Below, piece by piece: positions 54,902-64,000 of a stretch of DNA of 64,000 nucleotides (its first letter is position 1; each line of letters starts with the position of its first letter). The position numbers and the translations under genes are program-made. The DNA is from Bisporella sp. PMI_857 (taxonomy: Eukaryota > Ascomycota > Leotiomycetes > Helotiales > Helotiaceae), in NCBI GenBank assembly GCA_021307315.1, contig JAJSPD010000074.1:149335-213334 (forward strand). Direction: 5' to 3'. The notes below the pieces were generated by a model, which was not told where the DNA came from, did no database searches, and was given only the letters and a program-made list of their open reading frames with translations.

Positions 54902-56701
54902 ATGGTTAGGCCGACTGGGCGTTTGTCTACATCAAAAGTTTCTAAGAGGCGAAAACCGGTGGCCATGTTAACTTGCACAAGCTGCCAGAAACGAAAAGTA
55001 AATTGCGATGGAGTGCAAGAGCCTTCCATTACATTTTCCTGCTCCAACTGCGAGCTGGATGGCAGCCAGGGCACATATGAACAGAGCGAGGGCAGCAGGT
55101 TGGGAGAATTGCCCAAAAGCCCATATTTGTATACTAATGAAGGATCTCAGCCCGCAAACGCCTGCTCCGGCTCTAGCAGCACCACAAGCTCCTACTATTG
55201 ATGCCAACCCTCAATCTTAGAGACGGGGTAGCTCAATTATGAACTCGGATCACTTGAGTGAGGGCCATTTTCCCACTTCCGACGAAATTACACAGTCGAT
55301 TTGTAGGTAGTCCGAGCTTGAAATCACAGTTATTGGCATCGCTGATTTCATAGTCCCACACATGCAGCACAACACCAAGATATTAGACCTTCTATTACCA
55401 AATCATGCAAAAACTCTACAGAATCACCACGTATCTACGACAGTTAATGGCAACCCAGAATTCACTCATATTGGCCACCAACACCCGAGAAAAAATGCCC
55501 CCATTACGTCAAGTCTTTGCCACAACAGATGACTCCCAGCGACATCGAATGTCTAGTAGCGAAAGATGCTTTGTCCTTGCCAAATAACAAATTTCGGAAT
55601 GCGCTCATCTATAGTTACCTTAAAGATGTACATCCGGGCTTACCGATAGCTGAGTTACATGACCTCCTTAACGTTATGGAAGATGACTCTGGAGCGTCCG
55701 GCAAAATCAGCTTGCTTCTCTTCCGGACAATCATGTTAGCAGGCGCCACAGTCATAGACGTCGGACATATCATGAGCGCGGGCTATTCAACGAGAAAGGA
55801 TATCGTGAAAAGTTTCTTCCAAAAAGCGAAGGTATGTTTAGCAGATAAATTTTCATAATTGTATTAATTATCACAGGTCCTTTATTATTTCGATTGCGAA
55901 ACTGGCCGCCTTACGATCGTGTAATCACTTTTCCTCATGACATACTGGAATGAAGTATCCGGCGACCAAAAGGATGCATGGTACTGGATGGAAGTAGCCA
56001 TGTCTATGGCATGTAGATTCAATCTGCATAGAGATCCGAGTAATTTTGGAATGGAGCCCAGTAAGGAAAAGTTGCGGAAGCGCATATGGTGGTCTTGCTT
56101 TATGCGCTATCACTTTATCACACAACACATGTCACAATGTTCGGGACTGCGGTTTGGAGATATTGATGTCCCTCTGCTCACGGTGAAGGAGGTCGATATC
56201 GGTCCGATTGGCAACCATCTTTCCATCATACCACAAGCTAGCAAGATGAGGACTATAGATTGGCAAAAAAATCTGGCGGAAAATTGCATTGCGGAATTTG
56301 GTCTCCGCATATCGAACGTTCTGAACGCTCAGGATTTCTCCAGGGATCGATGTCAACAAATGAATAAACAGGAAGGTAGCATAATGTCCTTTTCGAAGCT
56401 ATTCACGTTCGAAGAGTTGAATAGTATGTTCCGACACAAGATACACGAAACAGGTATGGCCAATCTGTCCACTTCTACGCCTAGCACGCAAGATATCATT
56501 GGTCAGTGGACAATATTGGATTCAAGTCCGAATAAAGCCCCACTTCGGCAGTCAGTTGATCTTTCTCATGACATGGAGCACACCAACGTTTGGTCGGATG
56601 ATTCCCTGAGGAATTGTCTCGGCTGGAGTGACTTGCAAAATGACGTTGGTTTTAGTGGGGGCTATCCTTCCATGTACGCCGTAACTACGAGCCAATTCTA
56701 A
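54902..56701 (+). pseudogene. decayed Zn2Cys6 transcription factor (cutinase-regulator-like)
   Basis: Starts MVRPTGRLSTSKVSKRRKP, then CTSCQKRKVNCDG and CSNCELDGSQGTYEQSEG. The sixth zinc-binding Cys of the Zn2Cys6 cluster is Gly (QGTYE where CTYE is expected). A frame change follows near 55080, and the linker 55200-55520 is full of stops. The middle-homology region then resumes: DIECLVAKDALSLPN, FRNALIYSYLKDVHPGLP, DDSGASGKISLLLFRTIMLAG, an intron, then DCETGRLTIV, a TAA at 55922 where Gln is expected, then MTYWNEVSGDQKDAWYWMEV, FNLHRDPSNFGM and KRIWWSCFMRYH. This layout matches the CTF1-type fungal transcription factors. Multiple lesions make it non-functional. Confidence 0.8.
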
Positions 56702-57202
56702 TGGGATCGGAACCACAGTGAGTGTGTTGTTGAGAGCTCCTGTGACTGAATATGGGTGCTGCCAGGCAATTGGATTAAGTGCTGACTCGAGGCTGGTAAC
56801 CCTGCATTATCTCAACCTAAATGTTCCAAATTGTTAGGCACACCACTGACACTAGATCGAGATTGGTGTCCCTGCTTGAGTACCTTGACGGATGCATTGA
56901 GTAAATGGGAAATAGCTAAAAGGGTAAAGAGGTTCAAGATAGGATTCAATCTTAAAAGATATATTAACGATGGGGATTTGTGAGTATAGTTTTGCAAAAA
57001 CGATGTTGCGAAGCTTTGGAGGTAGGGGAAAATATACTCCTTCCTAATTGGAAGTACGCATAGATTTGAACTTAAATCTTGGTCAATTTTGCTTACTTAG
57101 TCGAATTCATTTGTGATTTGCAACACTAAGCAACTGACAAAGCCTCTTCCTTACTGCAAACAGTCCCACAGTTATATCCCTCGTAAAGCTGGCCGATGAC
57201 TC
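56702..57202. other. intergenic
   Basis: No gene recognised. Confidence 0.4.
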
Positions 57203-57403
57203 TCACTCCCGACCAGAAGCTGGCCCAGCCCCTTCGCAACGATAGCAGCCATCCTCCACATTCACATGTACATCTTCGGTTATATTTGAGCAGTTGTCGC
57301 GCAATGTCTGATGATCGGTTGGCTTTTTTTCCTCTCGACAAGCTATCCAAACCTTTTTCGTATGATAGCAATCAGGATAATGGGTAATTTTTCTATAACA
57401 CAT
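57203..57403 (-). CDS. small Cys/His-rich hypothetical protein
   Basis: Open frame of 66 codons starting MCYRKITHYPDCYHTKKVWIAC, with later NCSNIT and GCYRCEG. The MCxxxxTHYxxCxHT start is a recurrent pattern in short uncharacterised fungal proteins. No signal peptide. An intron near the 3' end is possible. Low confidence beyond the start motif. Confidence 0.4.
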   Translation of the reverse strand: MCYRKITHYPDCYHTKKVWIACREEKKPTDHQTLRDNCSNITEDVHVNVEDGCYRCEGAGPASGRE

Positions 57404-59246
57404 TTTGCTTTTAACATGTTAGTAGCTGTTATCATGACAAGGCGCAAGGCTTACGTGTTTGTAGCGCGGATATTTAAGGGCAGTATTATCTGGTAAAGAG
57501 CTAGAGAAGAAATAGATCCTAAACCGGCAGGAGCGACGATATAAGTAGGTAGAAGGCTCAGCTCATTTAGTTGGAACATTATGCATATGGACAAGAGAGC
57601 CCCTCGGATATTTTAACCAATTGGAGCCTCCACGGCGGGTGGCCGAGTTGCCTCTACTGACACGGCTCGTTTTCAGTACCTTGATTAACGACCCCCTGAC
57701 TCCAAAAAGTTAGTCTTACACCAAAATCAAAGCTCTACAGAGTCAAAAAGCGAGCGATCGAAGTATTTTTGATGCCCTTGTCCACCTTGACGCGTCAAAG
57801 CGAGAGCGTCGAGTACGTCCGTCGCTGGAAGCGAAGAGAGTACACATAATCTCTTCCAGCTGGGAGATCGTTGGTAAGCCAGCCAAAGTTGGAGGCCACG
57901 GCTTGGCTTGACCGTGATAGATGTAGCGTTTCCTGCCGCCATTATTTCTCCCTTAGACGTGCTATGCCGTGAAACTATGCAAGATCGCCTTGCCCCACAA
58001 ATAGGAGTTGGGAAAGTGGACCTTACTCAGGTCCTTTTTATTTTTTCGTAAATAGCTATTGCTAGTAGCCCTTCCTGAGTTTGTGCTACAGCCTTGACCT
58101 TCCACTGGCGTCTCTTGCCCACTATAAGGTATAAAACCATATTCCACACTGTCCGCGCTTTCAAGCACCATTTCCTCTAGTATTCCATTTTTTGATAGAT
58201 TGGCAGCATTCTTTCGTGAAGGAGCAGATTCTTCCTAAGTACTGTATAGCATGTGCTCGTCACCCTTGGCATTGGGAAGTGCCCACTTCCGGAAGAGCAC
58301 CCACAGTGAGCCGACCCCACGTTATGATCACTTGCTAGGGCAAGTCCAAAAGCGAAGGGGTGCTGCGGCAGGTCTTGGCTGAGATCAATTTATTGTCCAA
58401 GACAGGCCGTGCTTAAACGAGCGATCGAGCATGGCTACCATGCTAGTTTAGCAGCAGAACGCAAGGATTCGCACCCTGGTCCGTTCCACTTCCAAAAACG
58501 GCCCACAGCTATGCCGATCCCCCCCGATTGTGGCGCCTATGCCATATACCTACCTGGTTGTCGCTAGTCATGCAGCTAAAGGGGCTTGCGAAGTGAGCTT
58601 GTTACGTCGACTGCATCCCACCATACAAATCTGACACTCCGAAAAAATACACTGATGCGCCGTACGGGTTGTCCAAGCCCAGCAACTTGATATTTGCCGT
58701 TGTGCTTTGATCCTGTGTAAACAGAAGAAAAGATGACACCCACCAAAGTTAACTTAGAATGTTCCCCATGGCTTAGACCAGCATCCACTTATATATCACG
58801 CCGAACTTTCCTCCCCTACCTTACCTCCAGACACGCGTCACATTATACAGTCCAGTCCTCCTTTGTCCTGAAAGCTTTCTTATCCCTGCAAACCGGAAGT
58901 CTGTTGTCGGTCCAAACGGTATTGCAATACTTTGCGATGATAGACGTTGTTGTTATTCTCCTAGTAGTAGTAGTAGTAGTAGTTTATTGCGCCCGGCTAA
59001 GCCTAAAGGGCCCTATTCTATATTACATAATACACTTCCTTCGGTGTTTCTAATGCCTCCTGAAGTGTTATTCTCCTATCTAAGCGCTAGCTAGTCATAC
59101 GCCGGGTAAATCATGTGATCTCACTAGTGCCTTAGTACCAACATCTGTGCTTCAAGAGGAAGTTCCATAGCAAATCAACGATTCGCATCGAGGTTGTCCT
59201 TGCCAAGCGAGGTGATTAGAATTCGTGGCCACCCACATCTTGCAAC
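57404..59246. other. 1.8 kb interval upstream of ras2
   Basis: No gene recognised. Contains the (TAG)n tract and LINE-like tail near 58962-59050. Confidence 0.45.
58962..59050 (-). mobile_element. possible 5'-truncated LINE tail with (CTA)n end
   Basis: A TAG trinucleotide tract (58962-58983) is followed by TTTATTGCGCCCGGCTAAGC. On the minus strand this reads GCCGGGCGCAATAAA then (CTA)n, the way Tad-like fungal LINEs commonly end. Only the tail is recognised; no reverse transcriptase sequence is nearby. The outer boundary is uncertain. Confidence 0.35.
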
Positions 59247-60013
59247 ATGGCGGGCAAGATGGTATTATACAAAATTGGTAGTTTTGGGGGATGGAGGGGT
59301 GGGCAAGACAGCCTTGACGATTCAATTGACTTTACAGCATTTTGTGGAAACCGTAAGTACTGCATACCTCACAGCCCTTTCCTGCCTGTATCTACTCTCA
59401 ATAGACGTATGGCTAACCCTCACAGTACGATCCTACCATCGAAGACTCGTATCGGAAGCAAGTAATTATAGATGGCCAATCGTGCATGCTAGAGGTACTT
59501 GATACCGCGGGCCAAGAAGAATATACAGCACTACGGGACCAGTGGATTCGAGATGGGGAGGGTTTTGTGTTAGTATATAGTATATCTTCAAGATCATCTT
59601 TCACTCGGATCACAAGATTCTACAACCAGATACAACGAGTCAAGGAGTCTTCCGCGTCCTCACCCTCATACCCTGGCTCTCCCATATCCTCGGTATCGCC
59701 TTCCGCGCCAGTTCCTATCATGTTTGTGGGCAATAAGAGTGATAGAGTTACGGAGCGCGAGGTTTCAATTCAGGAGGGGCACGCGCTGGCGCGTGAGCTG
59801 GGATGCGAATTTGTGGAAGCATCGGCAAAGGCTTGCGTCAATGTAGAAAAGGCCTTTTATGATGTGGTGCGTCAGCTCCGGAGACAGCAAATGCAAACCA
59901 GCAACAGCAGGCACAATTCGGGAGGTGGAAGAAAACCACCACCAGGAGACGGCCCTTCACAGGGTCGCATATATCGCCCAACGAAAAAGAAGGGTGGATG
60001 CACAATTTTATAA
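59247..60013 (+). pseudogene. ras2: Ras2-type GTPase with one-base frameshift near the start
   Basis: Exons 59247..59352 and 59426..60013. The ATG gives MAGKMVLYK, the usual N-terminus of the fungal Ras2/RasB group, but four A (59271-59274) stand where three are needed, so translation leaves the frame just before the P-loop. In the correct frame everything else is intact: GDGGVGKTALTIQ, effector YDPTIEDSYRKQ, DTAGQEEYTALRDQW, a serine-rich insert (SSASSPSYPGSPISSVSP), FVGNKSDRV, ECEF-type EFVEASAKA, and a C-terminal lysine stretch with CAAX box CTIL. The insert after the alpha-3 region is typical of Ras2. Either a sequencing error in an A-run or an early inactivating mutation; no ATG exists upstream in the good frame. 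Confidence 0.88.
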
Positions 60014-61718
60014 GATTTTCATTATGAGAACCTGCAACATGAGGAGTTTTGAATGAGCGTGCAAGTGCTGCTTGTCTCTCCATTGCGCCGAGGGCTATAA
60101 ATTCCAGTTACTGTTTGTATAGTGCGAAGTGGCGTTTGGATATTTTTTGGGTTTTCTATAAAGCGTCGCGAGAGAATGAAAATATCGATTCAAGGAGTTC
60201 ACAAAGTATGCAATGAGCGACTGATCTATCTCTGAAGTTTTCTACACACAGGAAGCAAGCTCTTCTTATAAGGAGTGCATAAGTCATTACGAATAATGAC
60301 GGCTCAGCTCTTAGGAGCCGCGTAAGGAGAGTAAGTGGCAAACTATAGTTCCTGATTCGACAGAAAACTCTCGTTTTATATACCCCCACCCCGATTTCTG
60401 AAGAATCTGGTCTAGGGTATCCCACTCTAGACAAATTCATACCGTGGGAAACCACTGAAAACCTGAGACTATTCAAAGGAGGATATATAAGAGGATTAAA
60501 CTATATGAGAAACCGGGGAGACGATATTGCTTTATTGGTCGTGTTTGGTTGCGCTGGAGGGGTTTATGCTTCGATTGTTGTTTAAACGCGGATGTGGGAC
60601 AAAGAATTATTGGTATTATAGGCATCGGGAAGAGATAAAGACAAATGGGCAGGCAGAAACATTTCGTGCTAAGGATGACTGGGAATCCGTGATAGGGACG
60701 GGCAGTTGGGGGTGTAAGCTTGTGCCTGTGTCTTACTCTTAGACTTATACCGAGGACGGATATACGAAAATTCGACAACGAACGTTGATATATTGATATC
60801 GTGATATAATCAAACCCTATGTGTTTGCTCTCCCAAGTCCTCCTCCCACAATATGTCTTGATCGCGTATGAGCCCGTCGAAACTTGTCTATAAAAAATAA
60901 AATGCCAACCATAATAATCCTCCCTGTAACCAAATGCAATGCAATGATTCATAATCGGACTAATCAAAGCCCTCAACGAAGGCGGTCATAAGAGTGGAAC
61001 TGGGCGGGCTCTGGGTATTGGATGACCAGTGAAATGCAACCCAAAAAGGGATGAATGGCCATTTTCCGTCTCGATCCGTCTCACCCAATTCAGACAGTGA
61101 CAAAAGAAAAGTGTTGTCTGGGTGGTGATGCGAATACCCGTTGCGATGCAGTAAACACCCTCTTTAAGGAAATATCGTATGTTGAGCAAACTTCAAGAAC
61201 TCACAAATGAAATCACAAATAGAAACCCCCCCCAAAAAAAAATCCACCTCATATCAACTTACTTTGCAAGAATGCTCTAATCACACATTCACATTCGGAT
61301 GGCTTTGTCAATGGGTGGAGCAAATTGGGAGCGTGTTATGGGCGGATAAAGAAAATGGAACTTCGATTTTGTCGAAGGGGCATTTTGCTTCGTACAGCGT
61401 ACCTTCAGGGGTGTCGAAGACGAGATGGCTGCTAAGCGATAAGGGTCTCTGCTTCATTACCCATGTGAGGTCTAAGCGCACAGACTTGGTCCACTATACT
61501 GACTTTCCAGATAAAATTGGTGAGATCTATTCAAGTCGGAGTCCCCCTGGCCACTAATGTTGAGAATTACGGAGCTACATGTCGGAGCATCTATATGTGA
61601 TTAGGCAAGCCACCAAAACGGGTCTCGTCAGATCATATCTTGTCGCAGTCTCGCGGCTTCTCCTTTGCTTGTTGATCCTTCAAGTGTTTATTTTTCTGGT
61701 ACCTGTCAAACATTCACT
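60014..61718. other. 1.7 kb interval, ras2 to STE23 relic
   Basis: No gene recognised. Plus frame 61207-61557 is open for 116 codons without similarity I can name. Confidence 0.45.
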
Positions 61719-63400
61719 ATGACGAACATGTCACAACCGCAAACGCCGGAGGATAGGCGCAAATCAATTCGTATCACAGACAAGTTAGAGATCCCATCGA
61801 TTGATACAAGAAAATACAGAGTTATTCGTCTGCACAATCAGTTAGAAGTGCTGCTCGTTCACGATGCAGACACCGATATGGCCAGCGCAGCCATGGATGT
61901 TAATGTTGGAGACTTTAGCGACGATTCAGATATGCCTGGTCTTGCACATGGAGTAGAGTAATGCCAACCGTACCTCCAACACTCCAGTTTCACTAAGACT
62001 GACGATGAATGGCAGACATCTGTTATTCATGGGCACAGAGAAATACCCAGAAGAAAATGCGTACGAACAATATCTTGCCTCACATTCCGGAAGCTCCAAT
62101 GCACACACAGATGCCACCTCTACGATCTATTACTTCAAGATTGCAGCCAAGAGGGTCGAAGATGCTACGACTACGGATACCTCACCTTTGTATGGAGCCC
62201 TTGATCGATTTGCCCAATTCTTCATTTCTCCGCTCTTCTTGGCCAACACACTGGATCGGGAACTGCGAGCGGTGGACTCCGAGCACAACAGGCATTTGCG
62301 GATCGATGGATGGCGATTATACCAGCTGGAAAAATCGTTGTCAAATCCGGACCATCCATATTGCCATTTTCCCACGGGAAATTACAAGGTTCTCAAAAAC
62401 TGATCCAGAAGCCAAAGGAATAGACGTACGACAGAAATTCATAGAGTTTCATAAGAAGCACTACACGGCGAACAGAATGAAGTTGGTTGTTTTAGGAAGA
62501 GAATCCCTGGATGAGTTGGAAAGTTGGGTTGTTGATTTATTTTCGGGAGTAGAAAATAAGAACCTGGAGCAAAACAGATGGGAAGACGAGGTCCCATTCA
62601 AGCCAGATGATCTTTTAACGCAGTGCTTTATGAAGCCTGTGATGAATCTGAACCGGCTAATTCTAGGTTTCCCTTTCATCGACGAGGAGCTGCTTTTCGA
62701 GTCGCAACCCAGCCGGTATATTAGCCACTTGATCGGACACGAGGGTCCCGGGTCAATAATGTCTCATATCAAATCAAGAGGCTGGGCAAGTGGCCTTTAT
62801 ACTAACGTTTTTGTCTGTCTGTCTAGGCACACCAGGTATCTTCAAATGTACAATCGAGCTGACAGAGGATGGGCTTGCAAATTACCAAGAGATTGTCGAG
62901 GTATTCTTCGAATATATTGCTCTGCTAAAAGAGTCGCCTCCAGCTTCATGGATTTTTGAGGAGCTGAAGAGTTTAGCAGAGGTTGAATTTAAATTCAGGC
63001 AAAAAATGCAGGCGAGCAAGTTTACTAGCAAGATCGCCGCAGTGATGCAAACTCCGTTGCTAGGGAATGGATTATTAGTGGGTTAAGCAGGTATATTTCC
63101 TCAGAAGTCATAGCCACTGATATTTATCTGAAATAAAGGAGAGGGAAATGGCGCCATACCATTTGTGATCACAGATGTGCGGGAATTTAAGTCGAAAATG
63201 GTAGTCAGCCGAGGACGACAGGCTATCAGGCGCATCAACGAGTTCGAAGAACAAGACCTGGGAGTGAAAAAACTCCCTAATAGAATAAAATGTTTAGATA
63301 AAGAAGTTCAATTAAAGTACCTAAGCAGCACGGTCCACAGTTGGTTGCTTATTGAAGGGTGCTTTTCAGGAAACCGGGTGCTTAGCCTCGACCAGCAATA
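61719..63400 (+). pseudogene. internally deleted insulin-degrading-enzyme / STE23 peptidase (M16)
   Basis: Exon 1 (61719..61957) begins MTNMSQPQTPEDRRKS and ends inside the zinc motif; the 58 bp intron leads to exon 2 at 62016, completing HGVEH (inverted HxxEH motif) in GLAHGVEHLLFMGTEKYPEEN. It continues NAHTDATSTIYYF, LDRFAQFFISPLF and ENxR-type DSEHNRHL. An extra A in the run 62395-62399 shifts frame before TDPEAKGIDVRQKF. A second shift at about 62795-62825 precedes CLGTPGIFKCTIELTEDG. KIAAVMQTPLLGNGLLVG ends in TAA at 63084. Fifty bases later the sequence resumes at the extreme C-terminus of the family (IPFVITDVREFKSKMVVSRG, INEFEE), so roughly the middle 500 residues are missing. The enzyme normally processes a-factor and small peptides; this copy cannot be functional. 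Confidence 0.87.
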
Positions 63401-64000
63401 ATATCTCCTTTTGCCTCTCATATTAGCGAGCCTATCTGCTTTCATAGACCAGCAAGTATCACTTACCATCTCCTCACCATATCGCAACATTAACCTTGCC
63501 TAATTATAGGCAATCATATATCCCATACGACAATACCAGGAGGCATCTTGCCATATTTTGGCCTGTTGCTTAGCTTGCCACAGCGTCAATACACAAGCCT
63601 CATTTTCACCATTCAAGTACCGACCTCTGAATTTGCTGCGTATGATTTATCTAGCCTTCCCCGGCTGCGGAAATCGGGCCGGCGCTGGGGGTCAATGGAT
63701 ACCGCTCTACAAAGAGTATAGTAGTTTTGATCTGGCCGAACATGAGGTGTAAACACACAAGTGATGTGGATAATATGGACTAGTGGCTCCATTCTGACGA
63801 TGACACCAATATAAGTTGCTAGCTATCCTGCTCTGTATGTGATTTTATTTGACCGCTTTACGACCCAAGCTTAGCTTGCTGGCACCCATACCAAACAGCC
63901 CTCTTGCAAAGACACGAGTTGCAAAACCAAGATCGTTACCGAATGTCAGGGACGAACATCACACCAAATAGAATATGAATCCAGTAATAACACCAATCGT
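63401..64000. other. right edge, no gene recognised
   Basis: Short open frames only; nothing assignable. Confidence 0.4.

Noticed and set aside
57625..57700. tRNA-like start (GGCGGGTGGCCGAGTTG)
   Set aside because: Resembles the 5' part of a Ser/Leu tRNA, but no matching acceptor 3' strand or T-arm (GGTTCGAATCC) follows.
59194..59352. Upstream in-frame extension of the ras2 frame
   Set aside because: The frame that matches Ras is open upstream to about 59194 but begins with no ATG; MAGKMVLYK in the other frame is the conserved start, so a frameshift explains it better than a new N-terminus.
1..64000. CRISPR arrays, operons, ribosomal RNA genes
   Set aside because: None seen; intron-bearing monocistronic genes and retroelements indicate a fungal nuclear genome, and no spaced short direct repeats occur.

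Overview
The window looks like nuclear DNA of a filamentous ascomycete (Pezizomycotina; Leotiomycetes is my guess, not shown). Genes are single transcription units on both strands. Most are split by 45-75 bp GT-AG introns, many with CTAAC/ACTAAT-like branch sites. Recognisable products are typical of these fungi: ERG2, an Arb2-domain protein, Rho3, a rhodopsin-like membrane protein, tyrosinase, an S28 protease, DASH subunit Spc19, a fused siroheme enzyme, GH3 beta-glucosidase, epoxide hydrolase, a bZIP factor and a Ras2-type GTPase. For every spliced gene except ras2, the exon model I give sums to a whole number of codons.

Layout. 1-5.5 kb: ERG2 (cut by the left edge), Arb2-domain gene, rho3. 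6.6-7.8 kb: decayed short-chain dehydrogenase and a fragment of an FAD monooxygenase. 8.4-9.9 kb: seven-exon membrane protein. 9.9-12.7 kb: empty apart from a degenerate ~80 bp tandem repeat. 12.7-17.1 kb: secreted tyrosinase and secreted S28 serine protease. 17.1-28 kb: a gene graveyard (methyltransferase, MFS transporter and PRISE-type reductase relics) around one intact 875-codon intronless gene with a PHD finger. 28.9-33.8 kb: SPC19, siroheme synthase, and a coiled-coil/2EXR protein. 33.8-42.7 kb: AT-rich, gene-poor, with one surface glycoprotein at 37.4-39.6 kb. 42.7-48 kb: GH3 beta-glucosidase, a small cysteine-rich protein and epoxide hydrolase. 48.4-51.0 kb: AT-rich Tc1/mariner relic followed by a young gag-only LTR element with two identical 153 bp LTRs. 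51.7-53.5 kb: bZIP factor. 54.9-56.7 kb: decayed zinc-cluster regulator. 59.2-60.0 kb: ras2-like gene with a one-base insertion. 61.7-63.4 kb: internally deleted STE23/insulin-degrading-enzyme pseudogene at the right edge.

Two themes stand out. First, many relics carry Trp-to-stop or Gln-to-stop changes, all explained by C:G to T:A transitions, as expected from repeat-induced point mutation (RIP) or ordinary deamination. Second, the gag-only element is intact, its LTRs are identical, it has a primer site complementary to the anticodon arm of initiator tRNA-Met, and no polymerase is seen. It is the best candidate for an under-described mobile system here. Housekeeping genes and decayed accessory genes are interleaved, so the locus appears to be a mosaic of conserved islands and decaying accessory DNA.
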